57,702 nucleotides of DNA. Source: an uncultured Murdochiella sp. GTDB lineage: Bacteria; Bacillota; Clostridia; Tissierellales; Peptoniphilaceae. The notes under the pieces are model-generated. The model ran no database searches. It was not told the origin of the DNA and saw only the letters and a program-made list of their open reading frames with translations. The translations under genes and the position numbers were made by a program. Where the stretch lies: assembly GCF_902488755.1 (NCBI RefSeq), contig NZ_CABTXF010000005.1, forward strand, positions 1-57,702, given 5' to 3'. This document shows, piece by piece, positions 1 to 12,300 of this stretch. Numbering within the stretch: position 1 is the first letter of the stretch; each line of letters opens with the position of its first letter.

Positions 1-95
1 AAACACGAGCCTTTTCATCTACTATAATTTTTATATACATTATTTTCCGAAATTGTCTGTTTTTCTGTGCAGCGACGTACGGTACGTGACGCTGT

Positions 96-158
96 ACGGT
101 GCGCAGCGAAAAGCGCATGGTGCGCGGCGAAAAGCGTACGATGCGCAGCAAAAAATAG
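96..158. repeat. Three 21-bp tandem repeats upstream of the giant adhesin
   Basis: Three imperfect 21-bp units start at 96, 117 and 138, sharing the core GGTGCGC(A/G)GCGAAAAGCG; the third has drifted to GATGCGCAGCAAAAAA. They lie in the 335-nt region before the adhesin gene. That region also holds a TATAAT at 23-28, whose -35 would fall at or beyond the window edge. An open frame runs through the repeats (67-339), but its cysteine/arginine/lysine-rich product looks like a repeat by-product, not a protein. The repeats may belong to the adhesin's 5' leader; no function is evident. Confidence 0.6.
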
Positions 159-335
159 CATGGCGCAAGAGAGTTGCACGGTGCAAAAACGAGAGACAGA
201 CAAGAAACGCAACACAATGAACCCGCGGCAATCCTGCGCAGAGGAGAAGCAAACCAATACGTTTATTACCTTCATCAGCCGAAAAGAAATCGGCGAATGC
301 GTTAACAAGGCAAAAATAGGGCAAAGGGGACAATC

Positions 336-3300
336 ATGAAAAAGGGAGAGAGAGTATTATCGTTATTGCTCGCCATACTAATGATCCTTACCGGCGTACC
401 GGTGGGCGCTTTTGGCAGCACCAGTTATGCCGAACCGGCGAGCAGCAGGAGCAATGGACAAGTTCGTCTTTTTAACGAAGACGGATCGAGAACATTGCCG
501 TCGCTTATCCAACCTTGGTTTGGAGCAGAGACAGAGGATTCCGCGTCCGCAGGACAGGAATCGCAGACGGTGGTGACGGGGTCGGATATCACCTCCAGCT
601 CTTCGTTAGCCGAACCGGCAAACGAGGCGGAAGAACGCGATTCGCAATCGCCGGAAACCATCTCTCCGGAAGAAACCCAAACGCCGGAGGCGCAAGAAAA
701 AGAAATGCTGGAAGCGGTTCGTCGCGAGCTGGAAAAGAATCCGTTTGCCGACGGCAAAGTGCTTCCTGTGCAAGATCTTGTTTTGAACGGCAATAAGGCG
801 TTGTCCCGCATCAATTATGTCGTGAATCGTGACCAGGATGGTCTTCCCCAATCCATCACCTGGGTTTTAACCTATTTTGCCCCGAAAGAAAAGAACGTAC
901 ATAACGCATTCGTTGTAACGAACGGTGACCATTTAGAACAGCCGACGATCGCTGAGAGAACCTATACCTCCGGCGAAGAAGCTGCCATGAAAGCACGCGA
1001 AGCCGCGCGCAAAAAACAGGCAGAACAGGCACCCCCCCTCTTTCTGTATGAAACCGAAACCAAGGAAGCCGATCAGAACGGGTACTTCCTGACGACGGTA
1101 ACAACCCCGATTCATCGCGACGAAACCATCGTCGCAAAAATCAATGCGGCGAAAGCCAAAAAAGATGTGGATCAAAACGCGCTTGCAGAGGTCAACACCG
1201 AACTGGAAGGGCGCATTTATACGTTGGATATGATTTCCCTCTTTGGCGCACAGAAGCAGACAAGACGTGTGCAAATTAACGGGAAAGGCGATCTTACGGC
1301 GACCGACGCCAATGCGCTTCCCCTTCGTCATGATTTTGCAGTGCAGAAAGACAAAGAGAATCGCGTTCTCTTTGTTGAGCCGAACCAGGAAGAAAAAGAA
1401 ACCTTCTATAAGATACCTGCTTTCTCGTCGGTAGATGCCAATGCCAAAAATGAGGCAGAGATACTTATTTATGATTTTGTTTTGACCGAAGACGGATTCT
1501 ACGATTTCCTTGAGGTAGAACGTCGTTCTCTTGCGCAATATGAAAAGCAGTTGCAAGAAGTGGAAGAAAAAGGATTGACCGGCGACGAACTGCAAAACGC
1601 ACGAAAAGACGCAACGCTCATGGTGCAGTCCGGTCAGTTTGCGTTGACATTGACCAGCAAGCTGGTAAAGACAGAAGAAGCCTCTTCAGAGGAAAGTCAA
1701 AAGCCGAATACGTCAGCGGCAAATAAAGAGGAATCCTCTGCTGCGCAAGAAGAGCAGAAACCACAAGAAGAAAAGAAGCCGCAAGAAGAGCAGAAGAGCG
1801 CATCATCCGAACAGCAAGGTGCTCAAGACAATAAGCAAGAAGAAAACGACAAAAAACAAGATGCGCCCGCCGAAGGGGAAAAAGCACCTTGGGTGACGGA
1901 TGAAGCGCGCGATAAAGAAACCAGAGAAGGTGCAGCAAAGAGCAAGGAAATTCTTCCGTTGGGCAAAACGCTGGCGGAAAACGGCAGTTTGCGCAAGAAG
2001 TTGCAGGGTGGAAAAATCAGCGACCTGATGCAACCGATGGGCGCACCCCTCAATCCGTTTGTGGCGAATCGGCCGATTATTATTGAAGTGGTTGACCGCG
2101 ACAACAAGGGTGTAAAAATTCCGGGCGCTGTGGTGCGTGTTACTGGTCCGGGAATGATTAAGGAATTGACGACCGGCGAAGACGGGCGGGCTGTGCTGGA
2201 GAAAGCCAACGTTGGCTACTACGAAGTCGTTCAGGTTTCCGCTCCGGAAGGCTATTTCCCGAATCAGACCAAGATTGCGTTTCATTTCTCCGCGATTGAG
2301 ACGACAAAGTATGTTCGTATCGACAATGCGAAAAACTATGGTACCAAGCTCTACTTTATCGAGGGCACCGTTGCGGATGAAAAAGACCATAATCAATTTA
2401 TCGCCGGTGTGGAACTGGAGCTTCGTGCTTACGAGAACAACCACGGCGTAAAAGGCAACCGTGTTTCGTCCATGAACCGCACGGCGTATACGAATGACGA
2501 GGGAAAATTTGTCTTCAACGATTTGCTGCCCCAGTATATCTATGAAGTCGTCATTGTGAACGCGCCTTACACGTATTCTTTCGCACCGAACAGCAAACCG
2601 ACCGTGGAAAACGGGCGAATCAAAACCGATATTAAATTTGTCGATGCCGAAGGACAGCCGATTGTCGAAGGCGATGGCGTAAAGTACAAGGAAACGTTGC
2701 CAATCTATCTGTCGAAGAGTACCTCAAACCGCGCGGAAGTGGTTGTCTTCAACCATGAGACGGGCGACCAGCAGGTGTCCATCGTTGGCTCGGCTTTCCA
2801 AGTTTTGGACGAACGCGGAGAAGTCATTAAGGAAATCGGCGTTCTTCGCACCGACGGGCAAGGCAAGATTTCTTTTATGCTCCGTCCCGGACAATATACT
2901 ATTCAGCAGCTGACGACCGATCGCGATCACTTGATTCCGAACGACAAGACCCCCATCGTCGTGCAGCCCATTCCGCACGACCCTGTTGAAGACGTCTATT
3001 TGATTCCGAATCCGTTGAAGGATATCGGGTCGGTTACGTATAACATGGATGCGGTGATTAATTGGGGCGCAGTCCCTCCCGATCCGGACGCGAAGATTAT
3101 TCTCAAGCGAAACGGAGAAGAAACGGACATAACGCCGCAACAGATAGGGCAAGTCTATCGATTCAGCAATTTGCCCAAGTACGACGAAAATCACGAACAG
3201 ATTTCGTATCGCATTGAACTGAAAGACCATCCGGAATACTACGCCACCTACAATGTCGTGAACGGCGTGGTGAATATTGAAGTGCATGAAATTTCGACGC

Positions 3301-6300
3301 CGGAAGGACCAGGTGGAACGGTTACGGTAACCGGTAACAAAGTCTGGTACAACGACAGCAAAGATCTTCTCAAGCGTCCGGCGACGGTGCATGTGGTGCT
3401 TTTGGAAAACGGCGTAGAAACTCGCTACAGAGCTACGGTTTCCGAAGCGACGGATTGGAAATACAGCTTTACGAATTTGCCGCGCTTTGACAAAGCCGGT
3501 AAAGAAATTGTCTATACCGTTAAAGAAGTACAGATGGCGGAAGGTGGCGCGATTGCCGGCTATCGTATGGACGAGACGATTCTCGGAAAGAACGTCTTAA
3601 ACACCAAGATTGATCACAGTAAAATCGGCGGAGAGTTTACGCTCGAAAAGACCGATGAAAAAGGCAATGGGCTCGAAGGCGCGCAGTTTACGCTGTCGGG
3701 CACGATGGACAATGGGAAAGAATTGACTCCGCGTTCCCTGAAGACGGATGCCAAGGGCAAGCTAACATTCAAAGACCTGCCCTCGGGTACGTATACCTTA
3801 AAAGAGACCTTAGCGCCTGACCGCTACGAGCCTTCTACGGAAACATGGCAGGTACAAGTCTTTGACGACGGTCAGACCATTCTGGTCGGTAACGGCGAGA
3901 TAAAGAACGCCACACAGGGCGCATTCCCGGAACAGTTGCAGGCGAATCAGGAATTTGTCAAGGACGGCGAAGGATCGAACGCAAGAACCATCGAAAACGA
4001 AAAAGCGCGTAACCCCGTTCCGTTCAAAAAAACCATTTATACGCAAGACAATCTTACGCAGGCGGAACAAGCCGAAGATAAAAACCAGGTTGGGGATATT
4101 TCCAAGCGCATCCTCAATACCGTGGACAAGAATCTCAATGAGTATCAGGTAGAGCTTACGGTCGAGGGACGTGGTCGTTCGTCTTTTGCGGGCGGCGAAA
4201 CCACAGATATCGTCTTAGTTGTTGACCACTCGGCTTCGATTAAAAAATCACGTAACGAAGATCAGGTACGCAGCCAGGTGCGCAATATTGTTTCGGCGTT
4301 CTCCAACTTCAGCAACGTGCGCATGGGGTATGTAGAGTACGCCGGTATCGCAGCGGACATTGGCAAGAGACTGCAGCCGCGCGACGATAACTTTAGCGAT
4401 TATAACTATTGGAATTCGTATGAATCCAACGATACGTACACGAGAGATCCGGCGGTTCGCTCCAGCGTCGAGCTGACGACTCCCGGACAACTCGCTGCCG
4501 ACCCGAAATTCAATACCAATCGTTTTGACGGCGGTACGTTTACCCAGCGCGCTCTTTTACGTGCCAAGGAGATTCTCGATAAAGGCAATGCAAAGAACAA
4601 GCATATCATTTTGATCACCGACGGTGGTCCGACGATGTCCTTTAGTGCGACCGGATCAAAACCGAACGGAACACGACCGGACGGAACGGCATGGGAACCG
4701 ATCTACAAACCGAACCCCAACATTCCGAACGATTATGCACCGACCTACAGTGGCGATACCTATAACGGCAGAGCCTCCGGGTTCCGTTACGATACCCTCC
4801 GTGGGGATGGCCTGTACTATCAATTCGGCACATCCAAAAACTATACTGATCAGTTGGCGTATTCGTCTTATCGGGCGGGCAACGACACGATTCTGGACAA
4901 CGTCTTTGCGACCATTTCGACCGTCCGCGACCTGACCGAGCAGAATGTGCGCGTTACCACGGTTGGTTATAACTTGGTAACCCTCAACAATGCCGGCTGG
5001 TTTAACGGACAGGAAAAATATTTCTTCCCGCTGATGGCATCTACGCCGAAAGATTATTCCGGTATCAGCGATGTCAACGACGCAGATAATGCGGTTAACC
5101 GCATTTACGACGAGGTCTCTAAACAGTTTTACTTGAGCCAGCAGAACTCGACCACACCGACGATTAACAAGGCGACCGTCACAGACCCGATGGGCGAAGG
5201 CGTGGAACTTTACGTCGGCGAGGACGGTGTTTTCAACGAGAAGGACTATGTTCTCGTCGCTTCCGACGGTTCCATCTATAAGAATGGCATCGCCCCGAAG
5301 GAAGGATTACTGAAAGACGTTACGCTGGAATACGACCAGAATACCCGTCAATTTACCATGAAGGGACTGACGCTTGGCAAAGGCGAGTCGGTTTCCCTCT
5401 ATTATTCCGTGCGCCTGAAAGAAGAATACCGTGACGGCAATTTCGTTGATACCAATAAGCGCACCACCATCCAAAACGGAGAAAGAACCGATGATTTCCC
5501 GATTCCTGCGATTCGTGATCGGTCGGAAGTCTCGTCGCTGAAAGTCAAAAACCAGGCGTATACAAGCAATGGACGATTCCGCATCATCAAAAAGGACGAA
5601 AATAATAAACCTTTGGCAGGTGCGTATTTTGTGCTGCGCAACAACGCCACGCAAGAAGAAGTCATGATCCAGCCGTCCGGAAAAGACGGTACGATTAACG
5701 TCAACAATCTGCCGCAAGGCACATACACCTTAGAAGAAGTCGAAGCGCCTGCCGGATATGTTGTTTCTGGACTCACCTGGACAATCACGGTGGATGCAAA
5801 AGGCAAGACGACGATTACACAAAAGGAAAATGTCCCGCAAAAAGCGCCTGCTGCACGTTCGGCAGATGCCGAAGCGATGGGCGACTTGCTGGAGATGGGT
5901 CCCCGTATGGGACTGGCTGCGGTACGCGCTCGTGCGCCGCAACTGAGCCGCTATAAGATTACGGCAAAGACGGAATTTAACGATGCGGACCCGAACAACA
6001 AGATGTTTACCGTTCATCACGAATCAACCGGTAAAACCATCTTGAAGGAATTGGATCTCTATTTCCTGTTAGTACCGGAATCGCAGCAAGATCTTACGAC
6101 CTTCAATAATCGCATTCGCGATTACAACGATTATCTGGCACAACACGGTTATCAGGGCATTATCAACGTGATTTACGGCGGTTATGATGAACCGTCCACA
6201 CAGTACACCTACTGGCGAATCGGCAACGCGCCGGATCTGCTGACCAACGTTCCGGTCGGCAGAACGCCGGAAGGCGCTTGGATGGATCGTGCGATCTTTA

Positions 6301-9300
6301 CGGCGAACGATATTCTCTATCGTCACCTGAATGGCGATACGGTTAAGTTCGTGACCTTCCTCTCCAGCGGACGCGATTTTGCCCGTGAAGAAATGTATTA
6401 TACGGACAATCTCAAGACGATGATTGAGCCCAATGCGGTTTCGCGCTACATCAACCTGGTGACCAATCCGGCCAATCGAGGAGAGCTGTTAAGCTACTTA
6501 AATGACAACTCCAGTCCTCTTCCGGAGGCGGATCGCCGGAAAATGAGGGAGAAACTGGATTCGAATCTGGTTTCCGGCGAGTCTGCGGCACAATTTGAGA
6601 GCAGAATTAAGAGAGTATACGGTCAATTTACCGAGGACAACACGGTAAGTAACGAGAGTTTGGTCATCCCTCTGGCGGAAAATATCCGTTTGGTAGGGGG
6701 AACGCAGACCGCGAAAATTGTCAACGATCGAGGCGACCTCATCCGAGACGTTCGTATCGATGCGACTACCGATCCGGTGTCCGGTCTTACGACACTGCGC
6801 AGTGAGAGAATCACGCTTCGATCCGGGCAGCATTTGCTGGTCGATTATTCGGTGACCTTGAAGGGGGATTATAAGCGTGCGATCTCTTATCCGGTATACG
6901 CGACCGGCGCAGTAGAATGGCAAAAACCCGGCTCGACAAAAGATGCCGGCATTAAGGCGGCGTATGTTAGCGACCCCGGACAGAATCTGCAGATTGATGT
7001 GCGTGGTTTGGAGGGCTATCCGAATCCGGTTGAAGTAAAGGTCACGACGCAAAGACCGGCAGAAACCGAAACGTTCTCCTTAAAGAATAATGAGTCCGCA
7101 TCAAAGACCATTTTGACTTTCGATGCCAACGGCAACACGCAAGGAAAGAATGTCGTTATCTTGACCGCGGATCCGGCGCCGAACGGCAACTATCAAGGAC
7201 CGAAAATTGACAAATCGGACTATCCGATTCTGCGTGTTCTTTATGAACGCAAAAAACTGAACCTTACTGTGCGTAAGGTCTATAACAACCGTGTACCGCA
7301 GCCGGGCGAATCGCTTGACGTGACTTTGCTTGCCAAGGTGGATGGACAAAAGGTGGATTTGGCGACCTTAGGCTATAACCAGCCGGCTACACGTACATTG
7401 TCGCAGAAGACCAGCGCCAATGGTCAGCCGGTTGCAGGTGTCTACGAAACCGTGTATGAAGGTTTGCCGTTGCAATGGAATGGCAAGGAAATTGTATACG
7501 AGGTGGCTTCTACCTCCGGTGAGCAGGATCAAGGTAACAATATTAAGCTCATCCGCGAGGAGACCGTGACAAACTATCGTCCGGACGAGGATTTGATTCA
7601 GATTGAAGAAACCGAGCTTCCTGTTCTGACCGTCATCAATACCACCAACAAATTGGAATTTAAGAAGGTGGGCGAGAGCGGACAGCAAAAAGATGAGCAC
7701 GGCAACCCCATCGTTGGACCGGATGGAAAGCCGATCATCAGTGAAGTGCCTCTGGCAGGCACCGAGTTTGAGCTTCGTCGTGAAGTCGGCGGAAACTCCT
7801 ATACCGTAGAAGGGTACGAAAAGATTCTCTCCGGGCCGAATGGCGAGTTCAGTTTTAAGAACCTGCCGCCGGGAGATTACGGCGTCTACGAGAAGAAGCC
7901 GGTTTTGGGCTATGAGTTGCCGGTACAGGCGGTGGCGACCTTTACCATCGATGCCAACGGAAAACCGATCAACGTCAAGTCCTTCAAAGACAGAACGAAT
8001 AAGGATGGCGACTATATCCTTGGTATCCAGAAGACACTTCTGAACAATGTTTCTGTAGAAACCGCGATTACCCAGGTCGAGGCAACCGACCACAACCAGG
8101 GCAACCGCAAGATGCTCTATACGCAGCGCATTTATGTGAACCGCAATGAAGAACGTATGACCGAAGCCAATTTCTCGGTGTTCTCCGCCGCGGCGGACAA
8201 CCCGATTGTCAACGGTTCATATAAGGTTTGGAAGGTCACGGGCCCGAGGAAACCGGATCCGATGGACTTTAACAAGCCTCTGGACACGAAAAATTATGAT
8301 ATCGAGTTGGTGAAAGAGGTGGATCCCCCCGCGAACCTGTCAAAGATTACCATCGATAATTTGCCCAGCAATGCTTTCTATCTCATTGAAGTTAAAGGTA
8401 AGCTGGAAATCCACGATGAGAAGTTCACCAGCAAGCTGAATTTCTTTATCTCGGCGACCGAAGGACACGGCGAAGGTAGTACGCATGGCATCCCCGGCTT
8501 TAAGCCTTCGGATGATGGAACCATCATTACCGGTTTCCGTAAAGGGCAACAGGGTGACGATGCCGACATCATGGTCGATGCTTCCAAAGATCCCGAGACG
8601 GGCGCCTATCTGGTCAAGAACTATCGTGGTTCCACCTATTTCTCGGTGCAAAAGACGAGAGAAGAAGACGACGCACCTCTGGCCGGAGCCAAGTTTAAGC
8701 TGTGGGCAGCATTGGGCAAGAACTTTGAGATTGTCGAAACCGAGCATACGACGCAGGTAACGACCGGCGCTGAGGAAATCACGGACGAGAACGGTATCAT
8801 TACGTTCGACAACCTGCCGACGAACTATAACTTCTATCTGGAAGAAACGGAAACGGCACCGGGCTTCGCCCTGCCGGATTATCTGTGGATTGTTCAAATT
8901 CGTCCTGTTGCCACCCTCGAATCGCTGCAGGCGAAGCCAAGAGACTGGCGTCAGTATTTGCCGGACGGTAAGACCGAAGCGACGGCTACCGAGGCGGAAA
9001 AAGCGAAGGCGCAGGCAGATGCCGCTTCGGTTGCCTATAACCAGATGCTGTATCCCTACGGTGGTCCGTATACGCAAGATGCCGATGGCATGGCACAGGA
9101 AGCCATCGATAAGATTGCCAAAGAGCGCGGATTCAAAGTCTTCGTATACCAAACGGACGGTCGAAAACCGCTGATTGTCCACCCGAAGAATGAGCAAGGT
9201 AAGGATTTACCGGCGAACACGGATCCCAAAGACTATAAGAAGGATAAATACGACGACGTCATTGCGGAACAATCCTACGGCGACCATCCCACTATTAAAG

Positions 9301-12300
9301 GAATGTGGTATCGCAAAGGTTGGGTGGCGTACAGTCCGCAGCCTGCCACCGAGCCAAAAGGGCAGATGATGCCGATTAATGAATACGGTCAGCCGATTCA
9401 AAAGGCGTGGACCGATCCGAACCGCGGTTGGCTGGGTGAGACCCTTGACGGTGTTTCCGGCGCGACCATCCGTCCGTTGATTGTGAAAGACTGGATTCAG
9501 ACGGCGCGTGATTTTGATGCGCATCAAGCCGATCCGGAATTCCCACACTCTGCGCAGTATGATGCGCTGGTCAAGAAATTTAGAGAGCGCATATTGCCTG
9601 CTCGTGATTTGACCATCAAGGGGCAGACCATCCCCAGTGTTTTGGGCATTACCAATGCACGTACGGAATTCTTCATCAATAAGGTGAACGAAAAAGGAGA
9701 ACCTCTTGAAGGCGCAGACTTCATGCTCTTCAAGTTGGACGATGCCGGTAACGAGATAGAGCCGGGCATTAAGCCTACTCGCACTGCGAAGAATCAGTTT
9801 ATCTTTGATGGATTGACTGCCGGTACGTACCGTCTGCGTGAAACCAAGATACCGGAAGGCTATCAAAAGCCGACAACGTATTGGGAAATTACCGTTGATG
9901 CAAAGGGAGCGGTGACGAAGAAGGAAGAGAAGCTCGCTGTGCCACAAAAGAGTCCGGCACGGCGTCCGGCTCAAGCCCCTGCACAGCTTGCACCGCTGCC
10001 ACCACAGGGAATGCTGGCAAGCGAGGAGACATCCTTGCTTACGCCGGTTGCGCTGCGCTTAGCCGCCAGTCCGCTTTCTGCAGAAGGCAAGAACCTGCAG
10101 CCTCTGCATTACCAAGAGTTGCTTAAAATCGCAGCCAAGGCAGCGCCTTTGGCGAGTCCGATGGCGGAACCGGTGCGTGGCGCAGGCGAGTTTTATGAAG
10201 ACGATAACCGGAATATCGATAGCACGAAGAATCAGCAAATCTATCGAGCGAATGAACAAGTGGATTTAGGCATCAAGTTCACCTCCATCTGGGATGTCAA
10301 TGTGGATAGCGGTAAGGGTACGTTCGAAGCGCGTATCTACATTGATCCCCAAGATACGGAACTCTACGGTAGCGGTGACCGCACCCTCGTATTGGAGCCG
10401 AAGTCCAACGTGACATTGACGGGAATAACGCAATACGCCTTAAACAACAAAAAATTCACTTCGGTGAACTTCAACACGGATGTCAGCAAGATTAAAGGCA
10501 ATATGCTAGGTACGGGAGCGCGCAGGGAGATTTCGGTCAATGTGTCGAATCGCTATGCGCTTGACGTGAATCCCAATAACACGAGATATTTAATCGTTGT
10601 GAAAGGAACCTACCAGAATGCTTCTTTAGATCCGCTGAGGCTGACGGCTAAATATGAAGGGCGTGTTAAGAAGCCGGATATCAAGAACCAGTGGGGAATT
10701 GTAGAAAAGAGCTTTCCCGAAAGAAGCAGCCAAGCCCAAGCCACCAGCCAGGTCTATCACTATGACCGCTACCTGGTGACCTATAAGAGTGACAACCAAG
10801 AGATCAAACGGGAGACCGTGCGCCATCAGCGCAGCGTAAATGCGCCGACGCCGCAAAAGACCGGTTACCAATTTAACGGCTGGTCAGAAAATGGTGTCCC
10901 GGTCAATCTTCAGACGTCGCCGTATCAGCGGGTTACCGCAGATCATGATTTGGTTGCGGAGTGGAATAAGTCGTCGTGGACGGTATCCTTCTACGACAAG
11001 AAGGGGATTTCCTACTCCTTCTTCCAGAAAGAGGTCAATGATGGGCAGTTGCTTGGTCAGTTGCCCACCGAGGACGATATTGATAGCGATGTGGTAGAGG
11101 AGCAAAAGGCAAAGGGATTCCGTTTTGCCGGATGGGCAGATGCGACGGGCGTTTCCTACGACGAGCAAAGCCCCATCACCGAGAATCTTTCCCTCTATCC
11201 GGTTTGGGAAGCGAACGTCTGGAGGGTAGACTTCTTTGACCACAATGGTCAATATAAGTTCAACAAGACCATTCCCAACGGCAAGACCTTCCGTGAAGTG
11301 TACGGCGGTATGCCGGATCCGGTTCCGAACGTGCGTGCGGGCTACACCTTTAAGGGGTGGATAGATTATTTCGATAAGCCATTTACGGAGAATGACCCCG
11401 TCACCAGAGACAGGAGCCTGCGTCCGGTTTGGGAGAAGAAAGATACGGTTGTGCTCAACTTCTACATGCTCAACAGCAGCGGATACTACCTGCCGGATAC
11501 ACTCCAGGTGCGAGAAGTAGAGCGTAATCACGTGCTTCCCAAGGCACAGATTCCGTCGCCCATTCCCGCAACGAAAGAAGGGTACACGTTCTCTGGCTGG
11601 AAGGCCTATGATTCGTACTATGGTCTTCAAGATGTGGATTGGGAGAACGCAAGCTTTACGAGAGGGCAAAACTTCTATGGGGATTGGGTCGCCAACAAGT
11701 ACCAGGTAACCTTCTTGGATGAGAAAGGCGCGCTCGTCAAGACCGTCCAAGACATTGACCACGGAACCTATATTAACGCCCCTGGCGTTGCTGCGCGTGA
11801 GGGGTATACCTTCCTCGGCTGGAAGAGCGAAGACGGTACATTCTTTGATGCTGCTAAGCCGGTCACGGCAAGCGCAACGTACAAGGCAGCGTGGAAAAAG
11901 ATTCAAGCAAATCAGGTCGTTGTCTCGTTTGATACGAAGGGCGGAAGTACTGTGCCCAACCAGATTATCGATCAGGGAACGACAGCAATGGCTCCGCCAG
12001 AGCCAAAGAAAGTCGGATGGACTTTTGCCGGCTGGACGTTAGACGGTGAGTCGTACGATTTCACCAAGCCGGTGAACAAGAACATCACGCTGGTCGCGAC
12101 CTGGACGGAAGCACCGGATCCCGGCACATTGAACGAGTTGACGGTCACGAATATAAAGAAGGATTTTGAAGGCGAGTTCACCCTGGATAAATTCCACAAA
12201 GTGGATGGGGGAAACCGTGTAAAACTGGGCAACACCTTCTTCAAGTTCTCGAAGCGTGATGGCGCGAAGCTACCTCTCACGTTCGATGCGGCAGAGTACG

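Noticed and set aside
67..339. 90-residue frame upstream of the adhesin
   Set aside because: Arises from 21-bp repeats, has biased Cys/Arg/Lys content and overlaps the adhesin start without a ribosome site of its own.
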